Positions 34,601 through 41,071 of a stretch of DNA of 41,084 nucleotides are shown piece by piece. The notes under the pieces were generated by a model. That model had not been told where the DNA came from. It worked only from the letters and a program-made list of their open reading frames with translations, and did no database searches. Position 1 is the first letter of the stretch. Every line of letters begins with the position of its first letter. The stretch covers positions 1 through 41,084 of the IMG/VR virus record IMGVR_UViG_3300017752_003571; one strand, given 5' to 3'. Source of the DNA: a virus. Both the position numbers and the translations under genes were made by a program.

Positions 34601-37517
34601 AAACTGCTTTAGCACTAACTGTTGTTAAATCAAATGGTGTTGTTAAACTATAAAATTTATTACCTGAATCTGTAACAGTAAATTCACGCTTGTTATTAGC
34701 ACCTGACCCAATCATGTCTGTCCAGTAAAATGCTGTTTGCTTTGATTTCTCAGATTGCCATTTTGCAATTACTTTATCAGTTAAGTATTGTGCTGATCCG
34801 TCTAAGCCTAATTTTTCTGAAATATCTACTATTGCTCTTTTAAACTTTGCGTATTCTTTTCTTGCAAATCTAAGTGCTTTTACAATATTATAATCTTTGT
34901 TTGTAATGTGATACAACGACAATGGAATAGTACCCGAGTGTTGTACAAATTTTGTACCAAGTTTTGCAAGTCCGCCTAAGTTACGTAAGTTACTTGGTCC
35001 TGGAAAAGCCCCTTCAAACCCGTTAACGTTACTAATAATAGTGCTTACATGGTCAATTACTTCTCCGTATGTAAAGGTACTAATGTTTTCATTAAGTGGA
35101 TTATTCTGCAAGTTAATCGGAAACTCGTATTTTCCGTTTTCGTTTTTGTCTGCTTCACTTGTAGTATGGATTATTAAGTTATCGCCATTTTTTAGAGGAG
35201 TAACAAACTGTACATAAGCAATGCCGTTTTGTCTATTTAATGACCAAGCACTTTGTCTTACATTGTTTACAAATACTTGTACATCTAAATTATTTAAATC
35301 GCCACTTCTGTCATATACATCAATTGCAAAGGTATTGTTTTGTCCGTCGACCATATATTGACGTACAACTTTTTGTATACTATCTGCATCTGCCTTTTCC
35401 CAACCACTTACATTTGTATAAGTGTTTAGTCCTGTATATTTTCTTAGAGTAGACGAATCTGTATTTTGTGTATAATCTTTTTGTGCAAGTTGATATGTAA
35501 AAGAATCTGTTAACAAATCAAAGTTAAAAACAATATCTCCACTGTTTTCAATATTTCTATAAGTTAAAGGTAATCCTATTACAGGATCATTAGCACCCGA
35601 TCCTTGTTTATAACTAAACAAACAAGTACCTGTAAATGTATTTGCATTATACGTATCAAAACTTACATCAGTGATATCATAAAGATTAAATTTAGGTTTC
35701 TGATTTGTTTTTAGTTTGTCTTGTGCTTTGATCCATTTAGTACCATTGTACCAATAAATTTTACCTTGGTTAACTGTACCGCCTGCAACTAATACTGTTT
35801 CATTTTCTAAAGGAGTAGTATCTGTTTCATCTTGCAACGCAATTTGTCTTTGACCGTTGTGTGTGATAAATTTTACTTTGTAAATTCTACCATTAACTCT
35901 AATGTCAGGATCTTTAGTGAAAAGTATACGTAATCCTTCTGTAACTTCAACACCGTCAATGTTATAACCTTCACTGCCCTCAATAGTACTAAACACGTCA
36001 CCGGTAAAGTCGTCAATTAAATCAACGTTTGTTTTCTTCATACTACCAAAATTGTATAAACGTAATCCTGCGTTGAATTCAATAATAGGACGTTTAGCAC
36101 GTTGCGTTTGATCTAACGCAATCTCTGTGCCATTTGCTATAGCAGTTTTTTCAATAGTGTCTTTGTGGAACCAACGATTGTGTCTACTCCATTGGTTACC
36201 GTCAATACTTGCTCTATTAATTGTAATGTAGTCTTGTTCTTTAGGATAGTTAAGTGCTTGTCCGAAAGGTAACTTATCAAAGTTTTCTGTATCAAATGGT
36301 ACAAATATATTTGAACTGTATGCTCCAGTAATTTCAAGATCTGCTTTGTTAATTAGTTGTATAGATTCACCAACTCCTTCAACATACCAATATCCTTCGC
36401 TATACTTTGCTGGTGTTACATCACCTAAAAACTCTACTAACATACCATTGGATAAATCAGTATCTGTTCTTGTTGTATAAGTTAACTTTTGTAGAATTTC
36501 TTTTTCTACATCTATCTCTGTATTTTCTAAAATATTATAAAGTGTAACTAAGCCTGATGTGTTTACATCATTTTGACTGATATAAAATAATGTATCAGGT
36601 GCATCAAGTGGCACTGTAAATTTAAGTGTGCCTTTTTCTACATACACTGTTGCTGATTCTACACCGTCGGTATAAATTGTAGAGATATTATCTCCGTCCT
36701 TGAATCCAGTTATACCGCCTTCGACAGGCTCTACTATGTATTCACCTGTGTCGTAGCCATCGGTGTCATATAATTCTGCTTCAAACTTACCAGATGCCAA
36801 CACACCTTCAACTGTCTCAGTTATAATCGCTTGTCCTGGAGTAAATGCTCTATTGGTTGCAAATGCTATTGGATGTCCAGGTGTATCAATCTCGAATATG
36901 TAAGTTTGACCTTTGTAAAGTTTTAGAGTAGGATTTTGTGTTAAACCTGTTGGGGTAAATTTATACGCTACGTTGTCATCATTTTCCTCCACGGATACTT
37001 TAAAAGTAGATACAATTTCTTTGTTCTGTCCAAAGATAGGTAATACTTGTGGTCCTGCTGGAAGCCAATAGTATTCTCTAAAGTTTGTAAACTTATCCCA
37101 ATCAACATGTGGTTGCCACGCATAATATTCTTGTGCGTTAATTTTACTATGATCAGGATTTCTATTACCAAACGCTCTTAGTTGGTTTATGTAATCATTA
37201 TAGTCTTTGTAAAAGTCAACATTGTCAACATTGTCTTTTAAAACAACTGCTGGTTCTAATTGATAATTTTGTCTTTGGTCTGAAACGTCATTAACATAGT
37301 TGTCTGCTGACTGAACTGCTTTTGCGTCTCTACGGCCATAGTAAGAATTAAGTTTTTCAACTTCTCCTGGATTCATAAACTGATCCAGTGTACTTGTTAA
37401 AAACTTTTTATTTGCTGGTGTTCTAAAATACTTAGGTAAGTGGCTTAGGCTTGTTCGATTTTCGCCATCGTCGTTTGGACCAATTGGAATATCATTCTGG
37501 TCATTATCGTAAGCCAT
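22659..37517 (-). CDS. Giant multidomain tail/baseplate protein at the gp7 position
   Basis: 4952 aa, about 540 kDa, in one uninterrupted frame. It follows the gp6-like gene with a one-base overlap (TAATG), the place of T4 gene 7 (about 1030 aa in T4). Visible parts: a conserved-looking N-terminus rich in aromatic residues (1-165); a cupredoxin-like domain without copper ligands (about 183-330); CBM5/12-like W..Y..G..V modules near 1478, 1735, 2231 and 2843; FG-GAP/beta-propeller blades near 2145 and 2202, then again from 2917 to 3130, separated by about 690 residues; two GxGYxxxP...GTGA repeats near 3542 and 3912; and five or more T-x-x-GDGS-type beta modules between 4204 and 4900. The C-terminus has NGERIEYMVKDSN and LRRGTFGTG, typical of phage tail proteins. 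No signal peptide, membrane segment or protease motif was seen. Most likely a structural adhesin or baseplate component. Confidence 0.85.
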   Translation of the reverse strand: MAYDNDQNDIPIGPNDDGENRTSLSHLPKYFRTPANKKFLTSTLDQFMNPGEVEKLNSYYGRRDAKAVQSADNYVNDVSDQRQNYQLEPAVVLKDNVDNVDFYKDYNDYINQLRAFGNRNPDHSKINAQEYYAWQPHVDWDKFTNFREYYWLPAGPQVLPIFGQNKEIVSTFKVSVEENDDNVAYKFTPTGLTQNPTLKLYKGQTYIFEIDTPGHPIAFATNRAFTPGQAIITETVEGVLASGKFEAELYDTDGYDTGEYIVEPVEGGITGFKDGDNISTIYTDGVESATVYVEKGTLKFTVPLDAPDTLFYISQNDVNTSGLVTLYNILENTEIDVEKEILQKLTYTTRTDTDLSNGMLVEFLGDVTPAKYSEGYWYVEGVGESIQLINKADLEITGAYSSNIFVPFDTENFDKLPFGQALNYPKEQDYITINRASIDGNQWSRHNRWFHKDTIEKTAIANGTEIALDQTQRAKRPIIEFNAGLRLYNFGSMKKTNVDLIDDFTGDVFSTIEGSEGYNIDGVEVTEGLRILFTKDPDIRVNGRIYKVKFITHNGQRQIALQDETDTTPLENETVLVAGGTVNQGKIYWYNGTKWIKAQDKLKTNQKPKFNLYDITDVSFDTYNANTFTGTCLFSYKQGSGANDPVIGLPLTYRNIENSGDIVFNFDLLTDSFTYQLAQKDYTQNTDSSTLRKYTGLNTYTNVSGWEKADADSIQKVVRQYMVDGQNNTFAIDVYDRSGDLNNLDVQVFVNNVRQSAWSLNRQNGIAYVQFVTPLKNGDNLIIHTTSEADKNENGKYEFPINLQNNPLNENISTFTYGEVIDHVSTIISNVNGFEGAFPGPSNLRNLGGLAKLGTKFVQHSGTIPLSLYHITNKDYNIVKALRFARKEYAKFKRAIVDISEKLGLDGSAQYLTDKVIAKWQSEKSKQTAFYWTDMIGSGANNKREFTVTDSGNKFYSLTTPFDLTTVSAKAVYVYHNNVQMLHGQDYTFTSEGFIQISNDFVLAVDDTITIYEYESTDASFIPPTPTKLGLYPLHKPVIFTDNTYSTPRVLIKGHDGSVTKAYQDYRDDILLEIEKRIYNNVKVNYDINIFDIDSFLGHKTRDTGFTRLDADEVTITDFVEWLSIAGDPDYTDISFYDRANSFTWNYSIMADPDGAPLPGFWRAIYKDYLSTDTPHTTPWKVLGYVDQPTWWETVYGPAPYTKENLILWEDLEKGLVREPNNPIRYKTNYKRKDLTKYIPVDGQGNLISPYESGYAQGLIVPETNNSFVFGDESPVESAWRRSAEYPFALLTAFLIHQPAKVMGVGFDRSRIKRNPAGGIVYSSTDKRLEPKSLIFPNTVEDTTRVTTAGLINYIFNYINADVTKLNKAYKENVKSLAVQLGFKIGGFTEKNKFKLLLDSRTPNNKGNVFVPEENYKIILNTSSPVDTVSYSGVIIEKRTAGFVVKGYDKSKPYFDYYKHIERSADPVINVGGVSENFLEWVPGERYQAGQIIRVSTNFFRVQNSGSFQTITDENFVKLVELPMEGGREGILRRAFDSTTSKLNYGTMLRTTQDVIDFILGYEQYLIKQGFDFSGFNRELETVENWELSAREFLFWTTQNWSEGALLTLSPSAINLQFSRPYAVVDNIFDNFYDYTLLKADGGKLKEEFTNTLRSNQNTFGLKLKNTADGIYFLKLPLVQKEHVCLIDNKTVFNDTIYNPGPGYRQARIKILGYRSTDWNGGLNIPGFTYDNVVCKDWEENTDYDIASVVQHKTFYYSAKYNITGSTTFDETDWYKLPEKPKAELVPNLDYKANQFADFYDLDTDNFDSEQQRLAQHLTGYQKRKYIENIINDDVSQYKFYQGYIQDKGTVNSLSKLFDALSNTENSSLEFFEEWAFKVGQYGANGGFEEIEYKLDEGNFRLSPQPFQLVPNIDPLLTDLVYRYAPSEVYSKPDDYNHAPFPTKYIPEEESYIKTAGYVAEADAEFKVTNYDDILGLDPNTIDVGKYIWVAKKGQTWDVLRQTETPFKVSSIVNSDSSGMIEITTGKAPPFVKDDIISVLGTGDVDRFFKVQRTSLNTIYATTSVEQPDLPEISGFITQLNSVRVADLNGVNKKITRDNVSNNERVWVDQDENNRWAVVENKNKYAQSQQMFSNSIEGILGTDDKNFGTSISANATNSIIPVGVPDETENGRVDIYFRASENLKAVQSQILDAPTGVMSSGENSFGQSTNISTDGKWLIVGMPYASNVKSYYKGDFNSSTTYAQFDTVKYTNQYWQAKTTVEPQDPSLEYQTFSSHVQALVSTLENNVYSNLYFILRGNFSFPEELTDHMLIRAPKGQYDGTEIGDKLQLLWNDINTRYPSGVTPFNNDPLMTKAFLDGEHAIVEKIDDILLIDNTQAIPSVGETISSATAVAVVTKVHTTGDNRSLIYVKDANGLFESTGTLFVGDIQIGAFERAVQQEETLLGGWWQIAGPSASFTSTTTIETKPYLVIQDIIKTGVSRSVKYYDNALRIQDNLTDQNPTKTSYIETLTYLGDSGNVLSDKWVFRAPATLTSSLSVGNTFNFFFNEYATADGLIQNPGVISPEITHDYLNRTEHTVYDIWNGWLEINLTSFDDRGSPTPGDADFNPNYGEPFIPVIGDTVQDNDTLATATVAGVEKLFNTLRLWIKNVDGTWKFGSDNNDISSLSINGGSQGVGVVRLVGTVNTRHLESDTAGPIVVVQKDVNLTPGSARTLQGFEYWIYDSVEQSGISRDANPPSNTNNDWERVYNITANSSGTASALTRQGAYAIYERNTSNFYNLHNVYIMPDAADSRHLGATVEMVTHNDGTYTAYLLSKGNGTFTQPGRINVIKYDKIKGWILGQDTDYKGDFSTTVTYKTGEYVKYLGQIYQAQTNIIAGAWNGSNWTLITEGLDLNGYLPNDTGFIIGDDSALQDTNLYEFGTQFGISSDGEVLATIVKYGDAVDSSINTPKLAIYRKVLGHFLFSQVIDAYADGIGYGSSVTVSNDGRFIAVGAPKYSAEYVNQGTVFIYESVNGTFQQVQHLVGPQGIANEKFGSVVKYGTDRIAVHSAGGDLTSITGFDGGITAFDNGTTLFNTSLIDTGEVFVYELLGNRYVYADKLKFADSKALYFGRTMFINGNHIYIGIPTYSRDDNNSRGTVIDYRSNPNTKLWEKIRSERPLVDLSRFKGISLYDKNTNQVTEYIDYIDPAQGKIAGTAETELTFKTTYDPSTYNIATDTTVVKDETMFDTTNNVGKLWWDIDAVRFINPYSNTGNIFTTSNTMNSVFPGTEVEIYEWVESDLLPSEWDEQADTESGLVEGISGKSKYGDNAYSSRRVYDDEAQKFTLYYYYWVRNKKTTPNVPGRTISAADVQELIRDPSGAGLKFATMLDKNEWTLHNLQSSITGNDTILKFAYWNIEETDKNVHNQYKIITDGLETSVPKTDLERKWFDSLIGFDEQGRPVPDRELTTKDRYGILNEPRQTMFVNRIEALKQLVERVNTSLKQKILIDDFDLSDLETNDPIPTVASRKFDRQIDSDSELQFVPVGRLKQATVSLTIQDGKVLRADVTEQGYGYKTVPTVAITTVSGTGAEVSLTMNNVGQITGATVIKSGTNYAQTDTIRIRPFTVLTTTDTTYENKWSLYEYVGGTVIWNRIKSQRYDVKPYWSYIDWYATGYNALTKADYVIDETYKLESLQDTFGNIIKINNVGSGGWLLLEKVDSQANVDYTVNYKTIGRQNATIELGKSLYDYSEELIGYDSFGYDDSAFDLQPIDEMRIILKALRDKIFVDELAIEYNKLFFAQMRYILSEQKFVDWMFKTSFIKAKHNIGSLRKDITFNNDFLESYEEYVKEVKPYKSKIREYLSTYEGKDTASSMVTDFDLSPIYSDIAGKIIPQTVRVVDDELQSASLLNTYPSKHWKDNASFKIKSVDIFDAGSGYENAPGVEFVGGGGTGAKATAYVGGGKITEIKIDNAGQGYVSAPTIVLNGAVADGGKVGKASAIIGNSNLRTTHMTVKFDRVTGTFFITTLAETETFVGTGGKYNFKLKWPMDVKTDQVSVTVDGIEVLQSGYNVLNIIDSVGRTHERSIGQVTFTTPPANNSNISISYKKEISLLTAQDRINLFYNPTTGQLANDLGQLMDGIDYGGVQVKSFTFGGGSGWGTEGWFTGAYDSYDNTYEDEVIRLDGSTISVTLSKPLENGVEYNVYLNGTRIDDPNYPSSPTNPNARTTTLTGDGTTQTIFLDNDGLDINGINSPGADDVLIFRKNTSDGSFVPDPRAYDTLVQGGDLAYASATGINPEEINIDGDGFVTQLTSKGPEEQIPGQVLDTLDMKIYDRVGSGASVIESVSYIGDGSTTVFSYNGIPQSKDALLVKVNNIIALQSTYTVDYKNKTVTMASAPALNQRINVISMSGNGDKILDLDTFTGDGSTIQFVTNVDWREDINSIVTVNGEKPSYVLETTDSSYDTANKAVITFGAAPADEAVINFGIYASDAQTFSEIKTDNLIADGSSASYELSTTPFSSLPASHNIIVRVGDNILNAGYNESFTIDNRVEYQLRNWQQPGGTLGADDIIVLLNGNALTYTSDFIFRPANSSVEIFENVAQAGDKLDIFVTTDGQYTVAGNVLTLDTVPTIDTTIKVTHFSKHDIQEINRKNFDIVTRTTIDFESAADIEYNHLLAGLIKLERQTVDAEYVWIVVNGKLQTPSVDYKVTDDQLFVRMAQPLTANDVVEVIQFSETGPTVSKFGWRVFKDMLNRTVYKRLGDNNKYRLVQDLKPFDKEIIVDNPDSMFVPDKTTNTPGVIFINGERIEYMVKDSNSLTQLRRGTFGTGVKDIHQTGDEIFDQGFQQTVPYQDKTLINTYIGDGSSTEYLLDWTPTKGVDEFEVFAGGKRLRKRDIAMFDATVAQDSPEGDITAQAEFSVSGNILTLITAPADGVRVTVVRKVGKTWNDSGKTLGKTKNAIAQFLRAEEVDLPK

Positions 37518-40500
37518 TAGTAACCTCCGCTACTTGAACTTGATGAACTGCTTGAAGAACTTGAACTCGATGAACTCGAACTTGTTGTACTTGTACTTGT
37601 ATTTGTAGTTGTACCTGTATTTGCACTTGATGTAATCCCTGCATTCTCTGTTGTGGCTGTACTTACTATAGTACCTGTTGTTTGTAATCTTGATGCTGTA
37701 AGGCTATCGATTATTGCAACATTATCAACAGTTGCTCCACTAATGAAAATTTCATCGTTCTCTGTTGACACTTCGTATAGACTTCCAAATGCTTTCTCTG
37801 TTTGATTAGGTACTAACACAAGTGTTGTAATGTCTGGTGCTAATACATTAACAATATATGTGGATAGTTCTGTGAAACTAAACTTGTCTCCAAAGTCCCA
37901 GAATTCTAAAGCAAAAAATTCATTAATTGCTTGTACAATTCTTAACTTAATATCATTGTCATTAGTTATTACTTCTGGATTTTTAACAACTTTAAATGTT
38001 GCTTGTAAATCTGAATCTGCTTTGTTACCAAACAATATTTTATAGTTAACTGGGTGATAAATTACTTCATCACTGATTGATTTAATCTTATTAATTTCTG
38101 CTCCAAAGTTCTGAAATAATTCATCTGAACTCGGTGGTAAAGGTTTAGTAGTTATAGTATTTGCCAAGTACTGTCTAAATGATCTATCATATGTTTTTGT
38201 TAACAAGTATGTGTCAATAATATTAGAACTACTTGGGTCTAATCTATTATTCTCATCAGCACTGTGTACGTATTGGAATACAAGTTTATCTCTACCTTGA
38301 TATGCTTTATATCCTGTTTGTAATGTTAGGTTTGCATTTGTTTTGCTGTATACTTTAAAAACATTGTTGTCTACAAAGTAAAATATTGTACCGTCATCGT
38401 ATTGTGACAATGCGCCTGTTGCTGTTTCTGATGCAAACGTTCTAATATTTTCTACTGCGGCATCTACATAATCATAATTTGTAGATTGATTATTTGAAAT
38501 CTTTTCTTTTAGAAAAATCCATTTTGTTAACGGATTAGTATCCTGTGCAACAAAGTCATCAAACAACGCTGGATTATCAACTACGCCATCACCGTCACTG
38601 TCAAAAAATCCTACTTCTACTTTTTTACTATTAATATATCCTTCTTCATCTCTAAACTCTTTAGTAACTTGCCAAGGATAATCAATAGTTGCAGGTGATA
38701 CTGAATCTGGTTTCTTGTTAATAGACATTAAGTTAATTTTATCTCTAATAACTTGTCCTGTTCTACTGTCGTAAATTCTGTCTGTTTCATCAAAGTAAAA
38801 CTTAACTTCTTTATTACTTTCAAAAATGTATCTAACACCTCTGTAAGTTATATTGTATTTTTCACCATCTGTTTCAAATAACATTAACCAACTTGAATCT
38901 AAGTTTTGTCCTGATGTGTCACCGGTCTTACCCATATTAAACGCATTACCGATACTTAAATTATTATTAAGAATTACACGCCATTCTCTATCTGAAGTAC
39001 TGTAACGTACTCCAAATGTTTTATATGAAAATATTTGATCAATAATTTGTGTTGTAACATCAGTTGTTAAGTTTGTTGCAAACTTAGGTTTAACTTCATC
39101 TAATACTGCACCGGTTGGAATAACATCGTTAAAGATAATCGGTCCTTGACCGTCATCGTAGTTTTCAGTTCCTTTATCGTTTACTCTAACAACCTTTGTC
39201 CAAATGTATGTTGTTGCGCCTGGATGGTCTGCATCGCCAGCCATTAATTCATGACTGTTGTCTTTCATAAAGTGTTTGCCTTCTGGAGCAATAAATTTAA
39301 CCATTGCGCCTGGCTCTACAAACTTTAATGTACTACCAGTAAATGTTCCTACTGTTAATTTAATATCTAATGAGTCTGAAATATAACCGCTGGAGTTATT
39401 AGTTTGTTTTGCAACCTGTGTCCAGTCTGCTTGTAAGTCTGTTGTTGATATTTTAGGAAACTGATTTAAGAAAAAGTTTTTAATTACAGTGTTTGAAAGT
39501 AACGGTGTAATTACGTTTTGAATATTTCCTTCTACATCTGTTTTTGTATTAAAAGAAAAACTAATTTTTTTATCAAACACCTCTTTATAGATAACGCCAT
39601 CGTTACCAAATATATTTGTACTTGAATACTTTCCTGTTGAATCAATTAAATCAAAGTATCTCGAAATACCCGAACTTGTTCTATTGATACTTTTTACTTT
39701 AACTACTTCTTGACTAACTGCTCTTGGTGCAACATTATAGTCCTCACCAGTAATCATTCTATTTTGTGTATAGTATGTACTTGGAGCATTTTCTTTGATG
39801 CTTTTTGAAGTTTCTGGTCCACTTGCATTATCAACTGTGTATTTTAATGAACATACAAGTGTAAATGTTTCAGGTGTACCTGCACGACTTGTATATGGTA
39901 CACTAATAGTTACGTTGGTTAATTCTTCAGGTTGGATTGCAAACTTGCTACCAAGTCCTTTTCTAAAGTAACATCTAAATTGTCCTTTAGGCAAATCACC
40001 AAATGTTCCGTCTGCAAATAATAAACTAATTCTGTCATCAATACGTGATTGCACAGCATACAAACTTCTGTTCTGTTTATTAATACTATTATAAATTACA
40101 TTGTTACCTTCAGTTGCTTCAACCTTAGTCCATAATTTTGTTTCGTTTCCGTTACTGTCTAATTGATAAAGCCAAACATCTGAATTGTTAATGTTTGTTG
40201 TGTCAATTGCAACTGCTTGGTTGGTAGTTGGATTTTCAATTGAAAAATTACCTGTGTCTAATACACCTTGTCTAAAGTGTACAAAATATCCTGAGTTTGA
40301 ACTGCCAGCACCCTTGCCATCTTCTCTATATAAAAATGCTAAACTGTTGCCTGGTAACGGATCTTCTTCAAAAATCTTGTTAGCATCAATAGATGCACTT
40401 GTTACTTCAAATACAATATTCTTTTCGCCTACGTTTTTATTAAAACTGTAAACAGGTAAGTTTGTGTTTGATGCATTGAAACGATATTGCTCAGTTGTAA

Positions 40501-41044
40501 TACCTGCAATAGTTTCTTTCTTTACTGGCTTACCTACAATACTGTTTTCTGGTAATGCCGCATTTAAAATTTTTCTAAACTGTTCTGACCAATCAGGATT
40601 TGATGGATCGTTCCATTGTATAGATTGTCCTGATAAGTTAACACCATTAGTGTCACTGATTGCTTCTGTTGTTTGTACACTTTCAAATTTCATTAATCCG
40701 TTTGCTGATTGATTACGCTTTGGATTATAAGAAAGTAAACGTGCTAAACGTAATACGCTTTCTCTACGTTCTGCTAATTCAAGGAAGTTTTCACGTGCAT
40801 TTAAATCAACACGGAATGCCATGTTTTGTCCAAGATATGCAATAAGATCAATTAGTGCAAGGTATTCTGAACTTTCAATGTAGTCATTAAAATCTTCTGG
40901 ATAGTTTTCACGCAAATATGCGATCATAGTTCTACGTAAACTATCAAAATCATACGATTTGAAGTCCGCAGTTTTAAATGTTTGATATACTCGCTTCCAA
41001 TCTTCAGCAAGTAATAATCTATTTTGTCTATCCGTTGTTGACAT
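37517..41044 (-). CDS. 6: Baseplate wedge protein, T4 gp6-like, enlarged
   Basis: 1175 aa against about 660 in T4. The N-terminus is the clear signature: RRTMIAYLRENYPEDFNDYI, SSEYLALIDLIAYLGQNMAF, RVDLNARENFLELAERRESV (about residues 37-95). In the middle, YYTQNRMITGEDYNVAPRAV resembles the conserved gp6/baseplate-J region, and near the C-terminus NEFFALEFWDFGDKFSFTEL begins the domain that closes gp6 proteins. Gp6 forms the ring that joins the wedges of the contractile-tail baseplate. The extra length is a middle insertion with an EF-hand-like loop (DSDGDGVVDNPA, residues 815-826), and a unique tail of Thr/Asn/Gly followed by 18 serines and GGY. It starts behind AGAGGAAAA with a late promoter upstream and couples to the giant gene by TAATG. 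Confidence 0.9.
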   Translation of the reverse strand: MSTTDRQNRLLLAEDWKRVYQTFKTADFKSYDFDSLRRTMIAYLRENYPEDFNDYIESSEYLALIDLIAYLGQNMAFRVDLNARENFLELAERRESVLRLARLLSYNPKRNQSANGLMKFESVQTTEAISDTNGVNLSGQSIQWNDPSNPDWSEQFRKILNAALPENSIVGKPVKKETIAGITTEQYRFNASNTNLPVYSFNKNVGEKNIVFEVTSASIDANKIFEEDPLPGNSLAFLYREDGKGAGSSNSGYFVHFRQGVLDTGNFSIENPTTNQAVAIDTTNINNSDVWLYQLDSNGNETKLWTKVEATEGNNVIYNSINKQNRSLYAVQSRIDDRISLLFADGTFGDLPKGQFRCYFRKGLGSKFAIQPEELTNVTISVPYTSRAGTPETFTLVCSLKYTVDNASGPETSKSIKENAPSTYYTQNRMITGEDYNVAPRAVSQEVVKVKSINRTSSGISRYFDLIDSTGKYSSTNIFGNDGVIYKEVFDKKISFSFNTKTDVEGNIQNVITPLLSNTVIKNFFLNQFPKISTTDLQADWTQVAKQTNNSSGYISDSLDIKLTVGTFTGSTLKFVEPGAMVKFIAPEGKHFMKDNSHELMAGDADHPGATTYIWTKVVRVNDKGTENYDDGQGPIIFNDVIPTGAVLDEVKPKFATNLTTDVTTQIIDQIFSYKTFGVRYSTSDREWRVILNNNLSIGNAFNMGKTGDTSGQNLDSSWLMLFETDGEKYNITYRGVRYIFESNKEVKFYFDETDRIYDSRTGQVIRDKINLMSINKKPDSVSPATIDYPWQVTKEFRDEEGYINSKKVEVGFFDSDGDGVVDNPALFDDFVAQDTNPLTKWIFLKEKISNNQSTNYDYVDAAVENIRTFASETATGALSQYDDGTIFYFVDNNVFKVYSKTNANLTLQTGYKAYQGRDKLVFQYVHSADENNRLDPSSSNIIDTYLLTKTYDRSFRQYLANTITTKPLPPSSDELFQNFGAEINKIKSISDEVIYHPVNYKILFGNKADSDLQATFKVVKNPEVITNDNDIKLRIVQAINEFFALEFWDFGDKFSFTELSTYIVNVLAPDITTLVLVPNQTEKAFGSLYEVSTENDEIFISGATVDNVAIIDSLTASRLQTTGTIVSTATTENAGITSSANTGTTTNTSTSTTSSSSSSSSSSSSSSSSSSGGY
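37529..37582 (-). repeat. Codons for 18 consecutive serines at the end of the gp6-like gene
   Basis: The last residues before G-G-Y are 18 serines in a row, encoded by a mixture of AGT, AGC, TCA, TCT and TCG. The mixture of codons argues against recent slippage of a simple repeat and for selection on the serine run itself. A Thr/Ser/Asn-rich stretch of about 15 residues precedes it. Confidence 0.9.
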
Positions 41045-41063
41045 CTATTTTCCTCTTACAATG

Positions 41064-41071
41064 TATTTATT
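41064..41071 (-). promoter_or_regulatory. T4-type late promoter before the gp6-like gene
   Basis: Minus-strand AATAAATA followed by C, in a context (TAAATAAATACA then TTGTA, AGAGGAAAA, ATG) that closely resembles the site at 22656-22663. The upstream neighbour gene lies outside the window. Confidence 0.65.

Noticed and set aside
22659-37517. Assembly error joining several genes into one frame
   Set aside because: The frame is open for 14.9 kb with consistent composition and coherent domains, and no internal start with a ribosome binding site after a broken stop was seen; raw reads could still be checked.
37529-37582. Microsatellite or slippage repeat
   Set aside because: The serine codons are mixed, so there is no constant short repeat unit in the DNA.
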